Numbered from the stretch's first letter, positions 34,761 through 47,422 are shown. The stretch is 64,000 nt of DNA from Gordionus sp. m RMFG-2023 (GCF_954871325.1 NC_088775.1:62349561-62413560); one strand, 5' to 3'. Numbers and translations: made by a program. The notes: generated from the letters alone by a model not told the origin.

Positions 34761-35888
34761 AAGTTTTTCCAGTCAATAAATGGAAGGCAATTGATTTTTT
34801 TTAATAGAAATGTAAATTATTATTATATACTAGAAATCCTAAGAATTAACCGGATTGGGGATGTAAAGACTCCCATTGACCTGATCTTACTATTAAAGTT
34901 ATAGGATCTCAATGGTTAGACTTAGTAAAAGTAAAAAGGCGGTAATGAGTGAGGATCATAAAAATAATGAAATGAACCCCTGACGTGCCCTATTCTTACA
35001 ATTACATTTATTTGTAATCCAATATGAAAATATATTATATCTTTAAACGATAGCGCACTTTATAATTAATTTTTTTTACTCCTAAAATTATAAAAACAAA
35101 ACAAAATTTAAATTCTTATTTTCTCCATTAATATTTTTATTTAAATATATTGGTAATAAACATATTTAGTAAGTTTCATCGTTTCATATTAGGACCTACT
35201 CAAAAATAAATTTGTTTCACCAACGACACTTAAAATATTTTAAAAATAATTTTGGTATTTTCTAAAGAAGAATTATTTTGAAAGCTAAAAAGTGATATAT
35301 ATATATAATTTATGACTTTGTACTAAAAATATGTTGAGTAAAGGGTCAAAACATCTAGATTAATAAATGTCACTGCAACTTCTATTCGATGAAGATTTCG
35401 TTATGGATGATTAAACCCTAAATTAAAATCGTATATATCTGAATATGCATGTAATAAAATAGATTTTTTTTATCTACTGTTCAAATTAAAATACATTTCA
35501 TACATAATCTCTAAATTTATCCGCTGTAATCTTTATTAGTGTCATTCTTTCTAGAATATGAATAAATTGATATAACATCGAGCTCCTTTTTGACTTATTT
35601 TTTAGAATGTTTGCCACTTTTATAGACTATAGTATATGAAATATTACCTTTTTTTCGAAGAAATATGAAATTACTATCTAAATAGCAATTTTTATTTATT
35701 GAGTACAATAGCTTCTTTATAAAAAATATGTTATTTTATTATTTTTTAAATCATTTGGAATAACTTGCCCTGCTTACCTCATGGGATTATTTGAAAATAT
35801 AGGTTGTTGATATATAATATTGTATATAATAATTAAACAAAATATTCAAAATTACTTTTAAAAATATTATTAGATATCGGAATTTCAG
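34761..35888. other. AT-rich DNA upstream of the ETS exons
   Basis: Should hold upstream exons or the promoter of the ETS gene but none can be fixed. A short frame MSLQLLFDEDFVMDD at 35368-35415 is the only candidate; it lacks a convincing splice site in the right phase. No PNT/SAM domain was recognised. Confidence 0.35.
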
Positions 35889-36643
35889 TTGTACAATGGC
35901 AACTTTTTTGAAGATAACTTTGAAAATTTTGAGATTATAGAACGAGACATCTCTTCTAAGCAATCTTTACATAATTTGGTATTTTAATCATAAATATATA
36001 TAAAAATCTGTGAACCAATATTTTTAAAAGTTAACTGCAGGGTATGAGATGAATACAATAAACAAATATTTTGATTCGAGCACATACCCTTATATATGGC
36101 ATACCACAGGATATAAGAACAAAATGCAATGGAACAATAATTTGGAATGTTTTACCGATTATTTTCAGAATCATACTGATTGGTATAAAAAATTTGCTCT
36201 TCCAAACGAAAGTAATTATTATTAATTTGGTATTTAAATAAGGTGAAAATTGGCCATTGAAAGTAAGGAAAGGGAAGGGGAAGGGGTAGGGGAAGGGGTA
36301 GGGGAAGGGGAAAGGGAAGGGGAAGTGGAAAGAAGGGAAGGAGGAAGGGGATAATCATAAAAACTCAAATTGAATATCATAAAATTTCTATCATATCCTC
36401 AAGGTAATTTATCCTTACAATCTAGCTATGCAATCAACTCTAAGTATTATTCAAAGTTTAATCAGCAGAACAATAAAAGAGAGTATGGTAAAATATTTAA
36501 TTATAAAGGCAGTGAACCCAGGGATAATGGATATCAACTTCATTATCATCAATACAACCAAAACCACGTCGACATTTATAATATGGAAATTCATAATGTT
36601 TTTGAAAGTAAAGCTTCTTACAAGAGAAGCAAATGTTCTAAAG
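35889..36643 (+). CDS. ETS gene, three upstream exons (ESE/ELF3-like), no ATG assigned
   Basis: Three plus-strand exons with compatible phases. Exon 1: 35889-35978 (30 codons, LYNGNFFEDNFENFEI..., acidic), after TTTCAG, before GTATTT. Exon 2: 36031-36211 (or from 36041 after CTGCAG), with MNTINKYFDSSTYPYIWH and FTDYFQNHTDWYKKF. Exon 3: 36404-36643 (79 codons), rich in Asn, Tyr and Gln, with YYSKFNQQNNKREYG and ending in the basic SYKRSKCSK. Introns: 52 nt and 192 nt. Exon 3 ends in phase 1, exactly what the ETS exon at 62388 needs; joining gives a Gly before HRLWEF, as in many ETS factors (basic stretch, Gly, then LWEF). This looks like the linker and basic lead-in of a transcription factor. 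Exons 1-3 have no homology that I recognise; the link to ETS is inferred from phase, strand and composition. Confidence 0.55.
36262..36350. repeat. Purine-only GGGGAA/GGGGTA minisatellite inside intron 2
   Basis: Almost 90 bases of G and A with rare T: GGGAAGGGGAAGGGGTAGGG and variants. It fills the middle of the 192-nt intron of the ETS gene. The opposite strand reads as a Leu-Pro repeat by chance. G runs of four spaced two to three bases apart could form a G-quadruplex in DNA or in the transcript. Confidence 0.9.
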
Positions 36644-37324
36644 GTTTTAATTTTTCATCAATTCCTCTATTAACAATATACATTATTTTAAAGCTAGAAA
36701 CAAGATAAAATTGTTGAAAAAGTTGAAGATTGCCAAACGAAAAAGTATTTTTTCTTAAATTTAGTTTATTAAATAATATGCTAGAAGTTGCGCGTTGAGT
36801 TTCAAACAGAGATCTATTTGTGAAATTAATGATGCGAATATTAATTAGACAACATTATTAAATATGAGCGTGTCTTATTGTATCAGTTTAGAAATAATTC
36901 TGAACAATATTAATTTTTGGAATACACAATAAAAAAAATTTAATTGAGAATTAATAATCATGGTTCAAATTTAATGTTACTTTTCATACATAAATTTTTA
37001 TAAAATATAAACACTTTATTATTTCTTACTATTCTAAAAATATATTGTATATATTGCCTTACATATTTTCTACATCATTTTGCAACTTAAAAAATAATTT
37101 ATAAAAATACAGGGTAGTCAAATTCGTGCCGTGTAAATTTTTCATTTCTTTTTTTATTATTTTTTTTATAGGAGCAATATGTCAATATAAAATGAAAATA
37201 TATAGGCATGACGTCGTTAGCTTTTTCCATAATTTCCTATTTCAAAAAGTTTTTCTGATTGGTTTAAAATTTTTATTTTAAATATTTTGCCCATATACTA
37301 TGAATTAATGCTGTCTAACTAGCT

Positions 37325-37445
37325 GAGGGCTTAGCCATGACTCGACTCTAGTTTTAATAGACGACTCATTTTTATGACTCAAGTTCTGAAGCCAAGTCAC
37401 GACTAGAGCCAATTGCTTGAGTCATGAACTCAAGTCATATTATTT
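37325..37445. repeat. Short GACTCAAGT-type repeat
   Basis: GACTCGACTCTAG, GACTCATTTTTATGACTCAA and GTCATGAACTCAAGTCAT recur in both orientations. The same vocabulary is found at 57317-57511, which has hAT-like ends. Probably a worn MITE of that kind. Confidence 0.5.
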
Positions 37446-37899
37446 TTGTTTTTGGTTGTTAAAATCAAAATTGGAAGCAATATTGCATAATATCCCCCCC
37501 CCCCTCATTAATCTTTATATTTAATTAGATAGCTATGGCTTCCCAAAATTTTACATCTTTTAGAGCCTCATCTTTATTTTTTAACTTTTCTATCCTTTCA
37601 GCCCTAGACTTGAAAATAAAAAACTTCCCAAAGGGAGGATACTCAAGGCGCTAACTAGAGTCCGAATTGTTGAAAACACGATGAAAGGAAAATTTATTCC
37701 GGGATTGAGGTTGAAGTTCGACGTGGCTTGGGGTTTCTCCTACTTAATTTGATTTCTTTATGAGCCTTCCTTCTTCTCGTCTTCAATGCGAGGAGGTTAT
37801 GTAAGCTTGTGAGGAGTAGTGATAGTCTATTTGAAACAGTCTGTCACTATGAAAGAGTAATTTATGCCTTTTATATCTTCCAGAGTTTTCGGCACAAAG

Positions 37900-38520
37900 A
37901 GACTTGCTTAACCTCCTTCTGGCTAACTGAGAAAATGGTAGGGGTTAACCCCTCCCTTGAAGACTTTCCAATCCTTTAATACTTGGGACAAAACTCTGGC
38001 CATTGGCTTGAAGCTGTCCCTAGTGCCAATCTTGGTCTTTTACTATCCGACGAGAACTAAGAGTGACCATAGGATATAGACTTGGCTGTGACCCATGTAT
38101 GCCCCATAAATGTAAAGGGCGCGGGAGAGACTTCGATCCTAAGGGTCTACATGGTTTAAGCTGTTTATATGCTAAAGGATGGTTCAGTCGGCATAGAGCT
38201 ATTAACTCTATAATCTTGAATAAATTGGGGTTGGCCAACTACCCTAACCTTCTGGAACCCGTCCACTTATCCCTGTCTGATGGAATAATACCAGATGAGC
38301 TCACAAACATCCCTTGGTTTAGTGGAAAGTAACCTATTTGGTATTTCACTTGTGTCTTCCAATTTTCCTCTAACACAAACATTGATACGATTATTACAAC
38401 TGAAAGGTCAAAAATTCGAAAGTACCACAATTTTTCTGATTTTCACTTTATCCCTTTAGTTATTTCTACCAATGGGCCCCGAGGCTATAATTTTTACAAG
38501 ATTTTAGGTAAAAAAATTTC
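37900..38520 (+). pseudogene. Non-LTR retrotransposon (LINE) relic, C-terminal part
   Basis: Plus-strand frames match the region downstream of the reverse transcriptase in LINE proteins of the RPIAIG...LRRL group. Pieces: WLEAVPSANLGLLLSDEN (about 38003-38060), YRLGCDPCMPHKC..G (38070-38130), GLHGLSCLYAKGWFSRHRAI (38145-38210), LEPVHLSLSDGIIPDELTN (38255-38310), PWFSGK, then RSKIRKYHNFSDFHFIPLV (38405-38465) and GPRGYNFYKILGKK. The HGLSC...RHRAIN block is the putative Cys/His motif of this group. Several stops and shifts; the 5' part is absent, as in most truncated LINE copies. The same family is at 58060-59740. Confidence 0.8.
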
Positions 38521-38754
38521 TACCCTTTTTTGCCCCCCACCCCTCCGGTGTTTTTTTAAACTTATTTTTGTTTATTTTAAATTGTGTATTTATTTTATTT
38601 TAAATATCATTTTAATTTATTTTTTTAAAGAAATGTTAATTTAATATTGATTTATATATTTTGCTATTTTATAATATAAATAAAGAAAAACAATCATAGA
38701 AGATAAAAAATAAATATTTAATAATTAACAAAGACCTGCAGAGATACCATTTGC

Positions 38755-39080
38755 ACGGCCCGGCCCGGATTTTTTTGAAAAATTTTTTACGGCCCAGTCC
38801 TGCCCGGGTTTAAAGATTTTAGACCCGACCCAGCTCGGATTTTTTTTAAAAGAATTTTTTGGGCCCGGCTCGGAATTTTTTTAAATTATACTCGACCTGG
38901 TATATACAAAAAATTCACCTATTCGGTATTTTATCTTATTTTTCAGCGAGTATTATTATTTAATAAGCAAGCATATTAAATATTTTATCTTTTTTATTCT
39001 AAACAGATAATTAGTATATTACAAATTGATACTTAAAAAAAATTTATGTAAATAATATTTTAGGAATTTATAAAAAAAAT
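38755..39080 (-). repeat. Dispersed repeat with CGGGCC-rich core (inverted copy)
   Basis: Reverse complement of the 14590-15190 repeat without the MITE: GACCTGGTATATACAAAAAAT, GCGAGTATTATTATTTAATA and ATTCTAAACAGATAATTAGT, preceded by CGGCCCGGCCCGG and CCCGACCCAGCTCGG boxes. It abuts the left end of the Ginger-like copy at 39118. Confidence 0.7.
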
Positions 39081-39117
39081 AAAAACTGATATTCATAAAA
39101 AAAGTAAATAATATTTT

Positions 39118-42100
39118 GATGTCGTATTTTTTAAAGGGATCAGAACTATCCCGGATCATCAGGGGTTTTAAAGCAATAACTTAGGTTTCAAAGTTAAGGA
39201 GTGATAATAGGGTATTATCAGGTTTTAATCGTGATAAAGAGGAATCTTATTTTACAGACGTTTTAAGCGCTTTTGTTTTATTTCTTTTAAAATTGTTATT
39301 TATTAATATTCAATGTTATTATTTTGGCCTTATGAAATAAGATATGTCTAATATAGAATATCAATCGTTAGCTAATCAAAAGATCTATTCAACAGGGGGT
39401 CAATCTCTTCTCCTTAATGGGCGAGTCTAGGTCTGGGGGTGAGGAATATTTTTATCAAAACAAAATATCGATATGGGTATCAAATAATAACTAATTTATC
39501 TTTTGACTGAAAGACTACATTCTTGGTCTGGGTAAGACTTGGTCTAGGAGTGGATAGGGGGGGGGGGGTAAAAAATATTTTTTTTGATATGGGTATCAAA
39601 TAAAAGGTAATTAAAAAATTTTATTGTTAATAAAAATCACTCATAGAGGGCTGGTCTGGGTCTATTTTTATCAACACATAATATCGGGGTATCAAATAAA
39701 AGCTAATTTAAATATCTTTTGATTGAAAGTATTCATTCTTGGTGTTGATGGGTATGACTTGGTCTAGGAGGGTGCATGGTGGGGGGGGGGCAAAAAAATA
39801 TTTTTTTTGATATGGGTATCAAATAAAAGGTACTTAAAAATTGTAATATTAATCATCACTCATAGAAGACCGGTCTAGGTCTTGGGGAGTCAGGATATTT
39901 TTATCAAAATAAAATATCGATATGGGAATATCTCTCGATTGTAATAATTATACTCTTGATAGGCGGGAGATCTTTAGCGGACAGGAATATTTTCATGAAC
40001 ACTAAATATTGATAAAGGAATCAAATAAAAGGTATTTTAAATATCTTTTGACTGAAAGTATTTATTATCTTAAAGGGTTGGACTTGATCTGGGAATTGGG
40101 GGGGGGGGGGGTAAAAATGAAAAAGTAAATAAAAAACTTTGATTTTATTAATATTATCTAAGTAAGCGGGTTATGAATATTTTTATTAACACAAAATATC
40201 ACAAATAAAAGTTAAATACAACATATTTAGACTTCAATATTAAATATCGCTATAAGCAGGGGTCATGTTTAGTCAATTTCTTTAAAAACTCATTGTACCT
40301 TAATGATAAAATTACTTGCTCGCAACTTAATCTAATATATAATATTTTTAAATTTTGAAATTTCTGGAGGCTATATTTTAAACCATCGATTCACAAATTA
40401 AAAATGACATTATAAATTATTCTCATTACAGTTATAAATTATTATACTTCTTTACACGCAAATCATCCCTATTATTATGCTTTATTTCAAACCATATAAT
40501 TAACATATATTTTATTTTATTTGATAATTGAAATTTAAAATATAATTTTAAACAATTATTTATTATTTAAACAAATAATATTTAGTGAAATTTTGTGGAA
40601 CAATTAATGCCATTTTTAAAACATTGGCATTTCTTATTGTTGTAACTTTTTTGGCAATTTTAAATTGATTTACAATTAATTACAAGATGCACTTCTTGAT
40701 GCTGTTATTATGGAGATGGTCTTATTAGGAATGATTAAATTGGTAAATTTTATTGATTTATGAACGTTCGATATTAAAAATGGGGAATCAATTTTCCCCT
40801 AATTAGTTCCAACCCATAATTTCTCGCCCTCCATTTGGATAATTTCGGCTTATTTATTTTTAGGGCTTAGATTTGATCTAACATTTTTATTTATTGGGAT
40901 CAGTACGTGATCCCCAATGGATAATTTTATTTTTTAATTTTATTTTTGTAAACATTATCTTGCTTATTCCTATGTATTAAATATGCAATAAACAAAGGCA
41001 GTCTAGCTAAAATATTTTCGATGCTATTGCCTATTGAGTTTGTAGTATAGTATTTTTATCTTTCCATAATATTGTGTTGCCTATTTTATATTAGTTTTCT
41101 CCGAAAGAACATATTCAATATTGTAAGATGATTCGTAGGAATTTCTCCTTTTTATTTTGTGAACAATCACTAATGATAAAACCTTCAGCCACATCTTACA
41201 GCAAAATTTATACCCTGTGTTAATTTTTTTTATCGAGATTAAAATAATTTGTGAATTTAGGAAAAGGAAATTCCATATCATCATCAATCTACAGGGATAT
41301 TACTTCGTCGATATGATCTGTACCATTATTTTCATTCTCAATCTCTACTGTCTACATTTAAAATTTTTAATTTTTTTGAAAAATATATTTACAATGCATA
41401 TTTTTAAATGTAAATTTAAATTTCAAAATAAAATAAAATAAAAAGATTATAATTTTAGAATTAACTATAAAATTATTATAATAATTTTTTGCTATTTTTT
41501 TTAGTAGCTAGCTATCGCTCTATTTATAAAAAAGGTAGCACAAAGCTATCGATACTAAAAAAAATAGCTATATAATAAAGCGCTATATTAAGAACCCTGG
41601 GGTTTAAAAAATTGTTTTATCTTTATTCTTTTTTTTATTCTTAAAATTCTATCCAAACGGAAATTTTGTTAATATGTTGAGGGTCTGGACACTAAAGAAA
41701 GCTAAGTCATTATTAACGAAGTTTGTGTTTTGACAGAAAATTTATAAATATCCTAAATTTTAATTTATACTAAGGGAGATTAGGAATAAACGCATAGAAG
41801 AGTGATTGATCAGATAAATTTTATATTATGTAGGCCTACCCCAACCATGAATACATTAAATTGCGATCTATCTATAATTTTATGTGAAAGTTAATTTTAA
41901 TAATATGCAGAATAAATATGTAGAATATATTTATTGATATATAACGGACTTTCCAAGTATTTGACCATATTCAATTTATATATTATGAAAATTTTATAAA
42001 ATACTGACCACCTAATTTTTAGACCCGACCATTTATTGCTATTTAATATTATAGTCTTTAAAGATTTCCATTATCTTATATTTGATACTCATATCAAATT

Positions 42101-42605
42101 ATTATTTTTAAACCTTCCCTTCTCCGGACCTAATCCAACCCATTAAGTGACCAAAAGTAAATACTATTATTTTATTAGAAAAATATTTCAATTAGCTTCT
42201 ATTTTATAGTGATATCAATATTTTGTGTTGATAAAAAATTTCTTAGCCCTCCAAGACCTAAAGCCCATTTAGAGTTTAATTATTATTACAAAAAAAAAAT
42301 TTTAATAACCTTTTATTTGATACCCTTAGCAAAAAAAAATATTTTTTGCCCCCCTCCCTACCATGCACCCTCCTAGACCAATTCATACCCATCAACACCA
42401 AGAATGAATACTTTCAATCAAAAGATATTTAAATGGGCTTTTATATGACGCTTATATCTATATTTTGTGTTAATAAAAATATTCCTGACTCCCCAAGACC
42501 TAGACCCGCCCTCTATGAGTGATTACTATTATTACAATAAATAAATATTTAAATTATCTTTTATTTGATACCCATATCAAAAAGAATATTTTACATGGGA
42601 ACAAT
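39118..42605. mobile_element. Ginger-like DNA transposon copy B, right end missing
   Basis: The left end TGTCGTATTTTTTAAAGGGA matches both ends of copy A (47882-54366). Subterminal repeats follow (39400-40140, unit about 230-260 bp with GATATGGGTATCAAATAAAAG and long G runs) and recur inverted at 42180-42605. The interior 40250-41075 is homologous to 49850-50540 of copy A and includes the same integrase-type coding remains, read on the minus strand. A hAT fragment (41090-41600) sits at the place corresponding to 52133-52812 in copy A. The right terminus is not found. A fossil with several breaks, older than copy A. Confidence 0.7.
41090..41600 (-). mobile_element. hAT fragment with BED-like finger, in Ginger-like copy B
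   Basis: Reverse-strand homologue of 52133-52812 and 49093-49713: start region ENDN...DHID..., NTGYKFCCKMW (a zinc-finger-like Cys pair), and outer sequence with AGCGCTATTTTTAGTAGCTAGCTATCG-type boxes. Only the N-terminal leader of a hAT transposase and one terminus remain. Several breaks. Confidence 0.6.
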
Positions 42606-42985
42606 GTTTCTCATTAGTATTCCAAATACTATCATTATCCACCAGAGCTCCAGTTAGTCAGGATTGATGTTCACTCCCCACTGTGTGAAGGTAGGAGATG
42701 GATTTTAGGGGAGCAAGGAAATGAATAAAAGAAGGCAGAAATAGATAAGAAAGATAAAGATATGAATTAAAAGAAAATATAATAATTGTGTATACCTCAA
42801 AACTTGACGATTATCGGGTTCCAACACATAAGCCTAACAATATTTAAAAAAATAAAATATAGTAAAATTTATAATAACAAAAATTTTACTAAAAAAGGAG
42901 ATTTAAGATATTTTAAAAATTGAGAGGGATCTAATATTTTTAAGCATTAGTCGGGTATATCACCGTATGTTGCCTTTTATTTGAA
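42606..42985. other. Unassigned AT-rich DNA
   Basis: Between the cut-off end of Ginger-like copy B and the 130-bp minisatellite. No gene or element recognised. Confidence 0.4.
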
Positions 42986-43126
42986 AATGTTGTTGTCGTA
43001 TCTTTGATGATTATGCTAGATGTGGTATCGTTTTTAATGATGATGTGATTTCCTTACTTTGCAGTAAATAACATGAAATAAAGGGTGTAAATTGAAAGTA
43101 TAAAACAGAATTTATTGATGATGATG

Positions 43127-46018
43127 CATGCGCGTACGCAGGAATTTGGTGTGGGGGGAGGGGGGGATAATTAAAAATTATTTAAATAAAATTATTGTTA
43201 TTTAAAAATATCAAGCACAAATTTATTAGGACTAATAACTATTTCTAATATACAAATTTAAATTAATATGAATTATAAAAAATTAAATATATAAACCCGT
43301 ATATAAGAATAAATTTAGAATTAAAAAATATTAAACGGATATAACCGGCGGCATATAAATACTTTAAATAAATCTGAATTATAAAATATTAAGTGGATAT
43401 AACCAGGATATGAATAATTATAAGATAAATAACCCATAATAGAAATTTAAATTTTTTTGAGCTTTTAAAATTTATATATAAAGTAAAAAAAATTTAAATG
43501 TTGGAAATATGAATAATTATATTTTTTATGTAAAAGAAAAATATATAAGATATTAAAAAATGATTGCACAAAAAATATTATAGAAACAATATATTTTTAT
43601 TATGTAAAAATCTTTATGCTTGGCGTCAACTGCCTATGAATATTCAAAAGGGCCAGACCATTCAATCTACTTTCAGAAGTTGTACTTCTTAGGTACGTTT
43701 TTAATCTTCTTAAAGAAGAGAATGTTCTCTCATTAGTTGCAGTACTAATGGGAAGAGTTGTTAATATATATAATAATTTCAATAAATTGGGAAAATAATC
43801 TAAAAGATGTTTGGAATGATGCAAAGCATCCATAGCATTTTTTGGGACTGTATCAACAATAGATACCATAGTTGGCATTCAGATAATAAAGCATCATGAG
43901 ATACATTAACGTCTTCATGATAAAAATCTGCCAAATATTTTATTTTTTTTCTATCACCATCTGAAAGAGGTTCAGGGGGCTTTTGCGGAAGTAATATCTG
44001 CAGATTGGTAAGTGTAGCTTGATGAATTAAAAACCGTTCATTTACTTGGGTTATAAATGTATCCAAAAGAGATATAAAGACATTTATTTTATAATATTCT
44101 TTTATTGACCTTATATTAATATTTGGACCATAAGCTTGCCTTGCTGCAAGTCGAGGGAGACAAATATTGAACTCGTATAGCTCTGCTTTTGATTCAACAA
44201 TAACTTATAAAATATGAAATTCCTCATCAGCATTAGCTCTAATTTCCTTAAGTTCTAATAAAATTGTCTCTGCTATTCTCATCATCTCAATCAAATCAAT
44301 ATCAGGTTTTTGAAAAGTATTACATAAAATAGTTGTATAATTAAATAATTTATTAATACATTCTAATGCGAAAAAAAAATTTGGTATAAGTATTGAATCC
44401 AGTAACTTGCTTGCTTCTGAAGAAATGCATGAAATAAGAATAAATTGTAGAAACATTTCCTTGATAATGTTATTATGAGTATCTACAAATCGCGCACACA
44501 ATGACATCTGCTCAATGCCAGCAATGTCCTTGGTCTCATCTGTAAAATTGAGAAGCATGGGGCAGAATTGATTTCAGCAATCAATTTTTTAAAATGATAT
44601 TGTTGCAAATATCAATTATCTCATTTTGTATCCTAGGGCTAAGATAAGTAGCATTTTTATTGCCACTAATGAGGCTCTCCATAATACAGGATCTCCTAAT
44701 GCTTTAAATTTTAAAAGTCCACGAAAATTACTTCGTTATCATTATTATTAAAATTTAAGCTTCCTGAATCTTTGTGGCCACGTAGTGCTAGGCCTTGCAA
44801 GCCACAATATAAAATAGTCTCAATAGTTAGTCTTACATCTATTTTCTTTTGCTATTTTAAACCTGTTTTTATCAATAAGTGATGAAATGGGAATCATATC
44901 TCCCTTTTAATTGATTCTTTTGACGAAATCATCAGTTCACAGCTTTTGTGATATTTGTTTTCTGATGATTGTCAAAAATTTCCCCCGCATCTTTGTATTT
45001 GTTGAAAGGAGTCTTAACAAGAGTGTTTTAACTAGATTTCTGCCAGCATATCGTGGTTCAAACAGGACACATATCTTGCAATAAGCTCCACTGTCTCGGA
45101 TGGAGTATGCTAGCCATAACCATCTAGTAAAATAGCTATTTTGAAATTTTAACTTTCGATTAGCATATAAAGTTTGGGTATATTGAAAATTGAGGGGTGG
45201 AATATAAATCTATTATTAAATAAAATTATCATAGGTATCTTTAATATATATCTTTTTAAGAAGTATATGTTTTTCTTCTAGGCTAATATTATCTTTATCT
45301 AAAAAATTTGCTATATCATATGGATGATCATTGTACTCTAGTTTTGTATAAAGATTTTAGTTTTAAGTTTATGTCTAAATATTGAGATGTAAATTAAAAT
45401 TATTTTTAAAAAATTATTGCTGCATATTGTTGCAATCTCATTCTTTTACTAAATTAAATATCTAAAATTATTATTTATTAAATAATACCAGCTAAGTTAT
45501 TATAAAACTGCCCAAATGTATTTTTAGAATAACTAACTTTTAGATGGCTCTATATCCTGACTCTCAATTATTCTTTCAACAATTATTTCATTATTTGCTA
45601 TTATGGGAGGGGTTTTAATTGTTAAAAATATTTAAAAATTAAAATTTTATTAAATTATTATACCATACTTTTTTGCTTTTTGATATAATTTTCACTATCT
45701 TCAGTGTTTTTAAAAAAAAGTCTAATATCCATGACTAGAAATTTGAAAAGGGTGAAAAAATATAATACCGGGAAATTTAGAAATAATAGATAAATATTAC
45801 GCCAAGGAAAACTTGAAAATGAAATTAATAGATAAAATAAATTAGTAAATGAAAAAGGTAATAATATAAAAATTTAAAAAGAACGAGATATGAATAAATA
45901 TAATAATATATAAATGAATATAAACAATAATATTTTTGAAAAATATATCCGGCATCTGCATTTTTTGGCTTTGGGGGGGGGATTTGCCCCACCTCCGCTG
46001 CGTACTCCAATGTGAATG
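43127..46018 (-). mobile_element. hAT transposon (ZMYM1-like), 2.9 kb, broken, with TGATGATG duplication
   Basis: Terminal sequences CATGCGCGTACGCAGG and (reversed) CATTCACATTGGAGTACGCAG share GTACGCAG; both flanks read TGATGATG (43119-43126, 46019-46026), and the minisatellite resumes in register. Minus-strand coding pieces in order: TTF-finger domain (about 45090-44940: CPV..., NTLVKTPFNKYKDAGEIFD), LALRGHKDSGSLN (near 44770), first catalytic Asp block LNFTDETKDIAGIEQMSLCA (44555-44490), helical block FLQFILISCISSEASKLLDS (44450-44390) and dimerisation domain STATNERTFSSLRRLKTYLR (43750-43690) with LNGLALLNIHRQL. The second catalytic Asp region is deleted. Several frame breaks; inactive. 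Confidence 0.9.
43600..43878 (-). CDS. hAT C-terminal dimerisation domain, 92 codons
   Basis: This open frame covers the hAT family C-terminal dimerisation domain: LLKLLYILTTLPISTATNER (the conserved LP.S.A..ER start), then TFSSLRRLKTYLRSTTSESR and LNGLALLNIHR. The domain holds transposase subunits together. It is the last part of the 43127-46018 element and the best kept dimerisation domain in the window, which suggests a fairly young copy. It is not an independent gene; its natural upstream exons are broken. Confidence 0.88.
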   Translation of the reverse strand: MPTMVSIVDTVPKNAMDALHHSKHLLDYFPNLLKLLYILTTLPISTATNERTFSSLRRLKTYLRSTTSESRLNGLALLNIHRQLTPSIKIFT

Positions 46019-46343
46019 TGATGATGGTATCGTATCTTTGATCTAGCTCGATGTAGTGTCGTTTTTAATGATGTGATTTCCTTGCTAGTAGTTTGCCGTA
46101 ATTAACCTGAAATAAGGCATGTTAATTGAAAGCATAAAACATAATTTACTGATGATGTATCATATCTTTGATGGATTTGCTCGAGGTGGTGTCGTTTTTG
46201 ATGATGATGTGATTTCCTTGCTCGTAGTTAGCCGTAAATATCCTGAAATAAAGCGTGTAATTGAAAGTATAAATAAAAAATAAAAAGACTATAAAAATTT
46301 ACTTCTATGAGATATCTTTAAAAAAATCTTATTTAATATATAT

Positions 46344-47422
46344 CAGAGTTGTTAACGCTCCTTTTTAAAAGTAGCTAGCTCCCGCTCCTACCTTTTTTAA
46401 AGGAGCTAGCTCCCGCTCTTGCTACTACATTTTTAAAAGGAGCTAGCTCTTGCATCAAGTAATGGAGTTCCACTCCATAACTGCTCCTTTGATTTTCATT
46501 TTTTTAGAAGGTATACAAAACAAAATCATATTTTTTTTTTATAAAAAAGCTATATGTATATTAAATGATAAAATATTTATAACCTTTTATTACCTTTTAA
46601 AAGTAATAAATTTTCAAAATTAGAATCTAACAAACATCCACGCCTCTCCCCTAAGACCTGTTTTGCAAAACTAAATAGGCACTCCACAGGAGCACTAGAG
46701 GGAAGCGGGGTATTGTATTTTATAAAGATTTTTTTAATTCAGGAAATTTATCAATATACTAATTTTGGTATCATAATTTAAAAAATATTTGTCCAATATA
46801 TTATCTTCCTGATGATCAATTTCATGAAATCCAAAAAAATCTTCCAAATCAATTTGTATTTAAAAGAAAGATTTTTTACTTTAAATGCTTTTTTAGATTG
46901 AAGCTGCTCACTTTTGAAAATTAAATAGTTTTATTTAAACACAAAAGACATTTTGCCCTTAAATTTGTTTGATCATTTGTCAACATCTTTTAGAAGTTTA
47001 AAATATTTTTTGTATGATGGAAATGGAAATTCGATTTCTTCATCTAAGATCTCTAAATCCATAATATCTAAAACTATTTATTTTTATTATATATCTATAA
47101 AATGAATATTAATATGACTTACAAGATTTTCCAAAAAATTTTTAATATAAAAAGGAAAACTTGATGTTTAATATTTAAAATGATTAGATGAAAAACCAAT
47201 ATAAAACTCGGCTAAACATTTAATAATGGATAAATTTAAATTAAATAAAATTTCATTTTTATTGAATTTTAATTAATAAATATTATTAATATTTAAAAAA
47301 TAATTTAATTTATACATTAAATTTAAAGGTGCGGTGGAGCGGCGCTCCTCCACTCTAGCCCTAAAAGGAGCTAGCTCCCGCTCCCCAATTTTAAAAAGGT
47401 GTTTTTAGCGCCGCTCTTTAAG
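46344..47422 (-). mobile_element. hAT element with only the C-terminal domain left (about 1.1 kb)
   Basis: Starts CAGAGTTGTTAACGCTCC and ends near CGCCGCTCTTTAAG; both flanks read ATATATAT, a weak test in AT-rich DNA. Subterminal boxes GGAGCTAGCTCCCGCTC repeat three times on the left (46370-46450) and once on the right (47360-47390). The minus strand at 46735-46605 keeps a hAT dimerisation motif, NTPLPSSAPVECLFSFAKQV then RRGCLLDSNFENLLLL. No catalytic core. The surrounding sequence TTATTTAATATATAT|GTATTAATTAT is present uninterrupted at 47783-47810. Confidence 0.75.

Larger units (their letters stand above)
42989..46275. repeat. About 130-bp minisatellite, three units, interrupted by a hAT
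   Basis: One unit (42989-43126) lies left of the hAT at 43127-46018 and two units (46019-46156 and 46157-46275) right of it. Shared phrases: TCGTATCTTTGAT, GTCGTTTTTAATGATGATGT, GATTTCCTTGCTAGTAG, TGAAATAAAGGGTGTAAATT and GAAAGTATAAAACA. The units differ by substitutions, so the array predates the hAT. Confidence 0.85.

Noticed and set aside
36152-36358. Leu-Pro repeat protein on the minus strand
   Set aside because: Product of the GGGGAA minisatellite read backwards; the plus-strand exons explain the region better.
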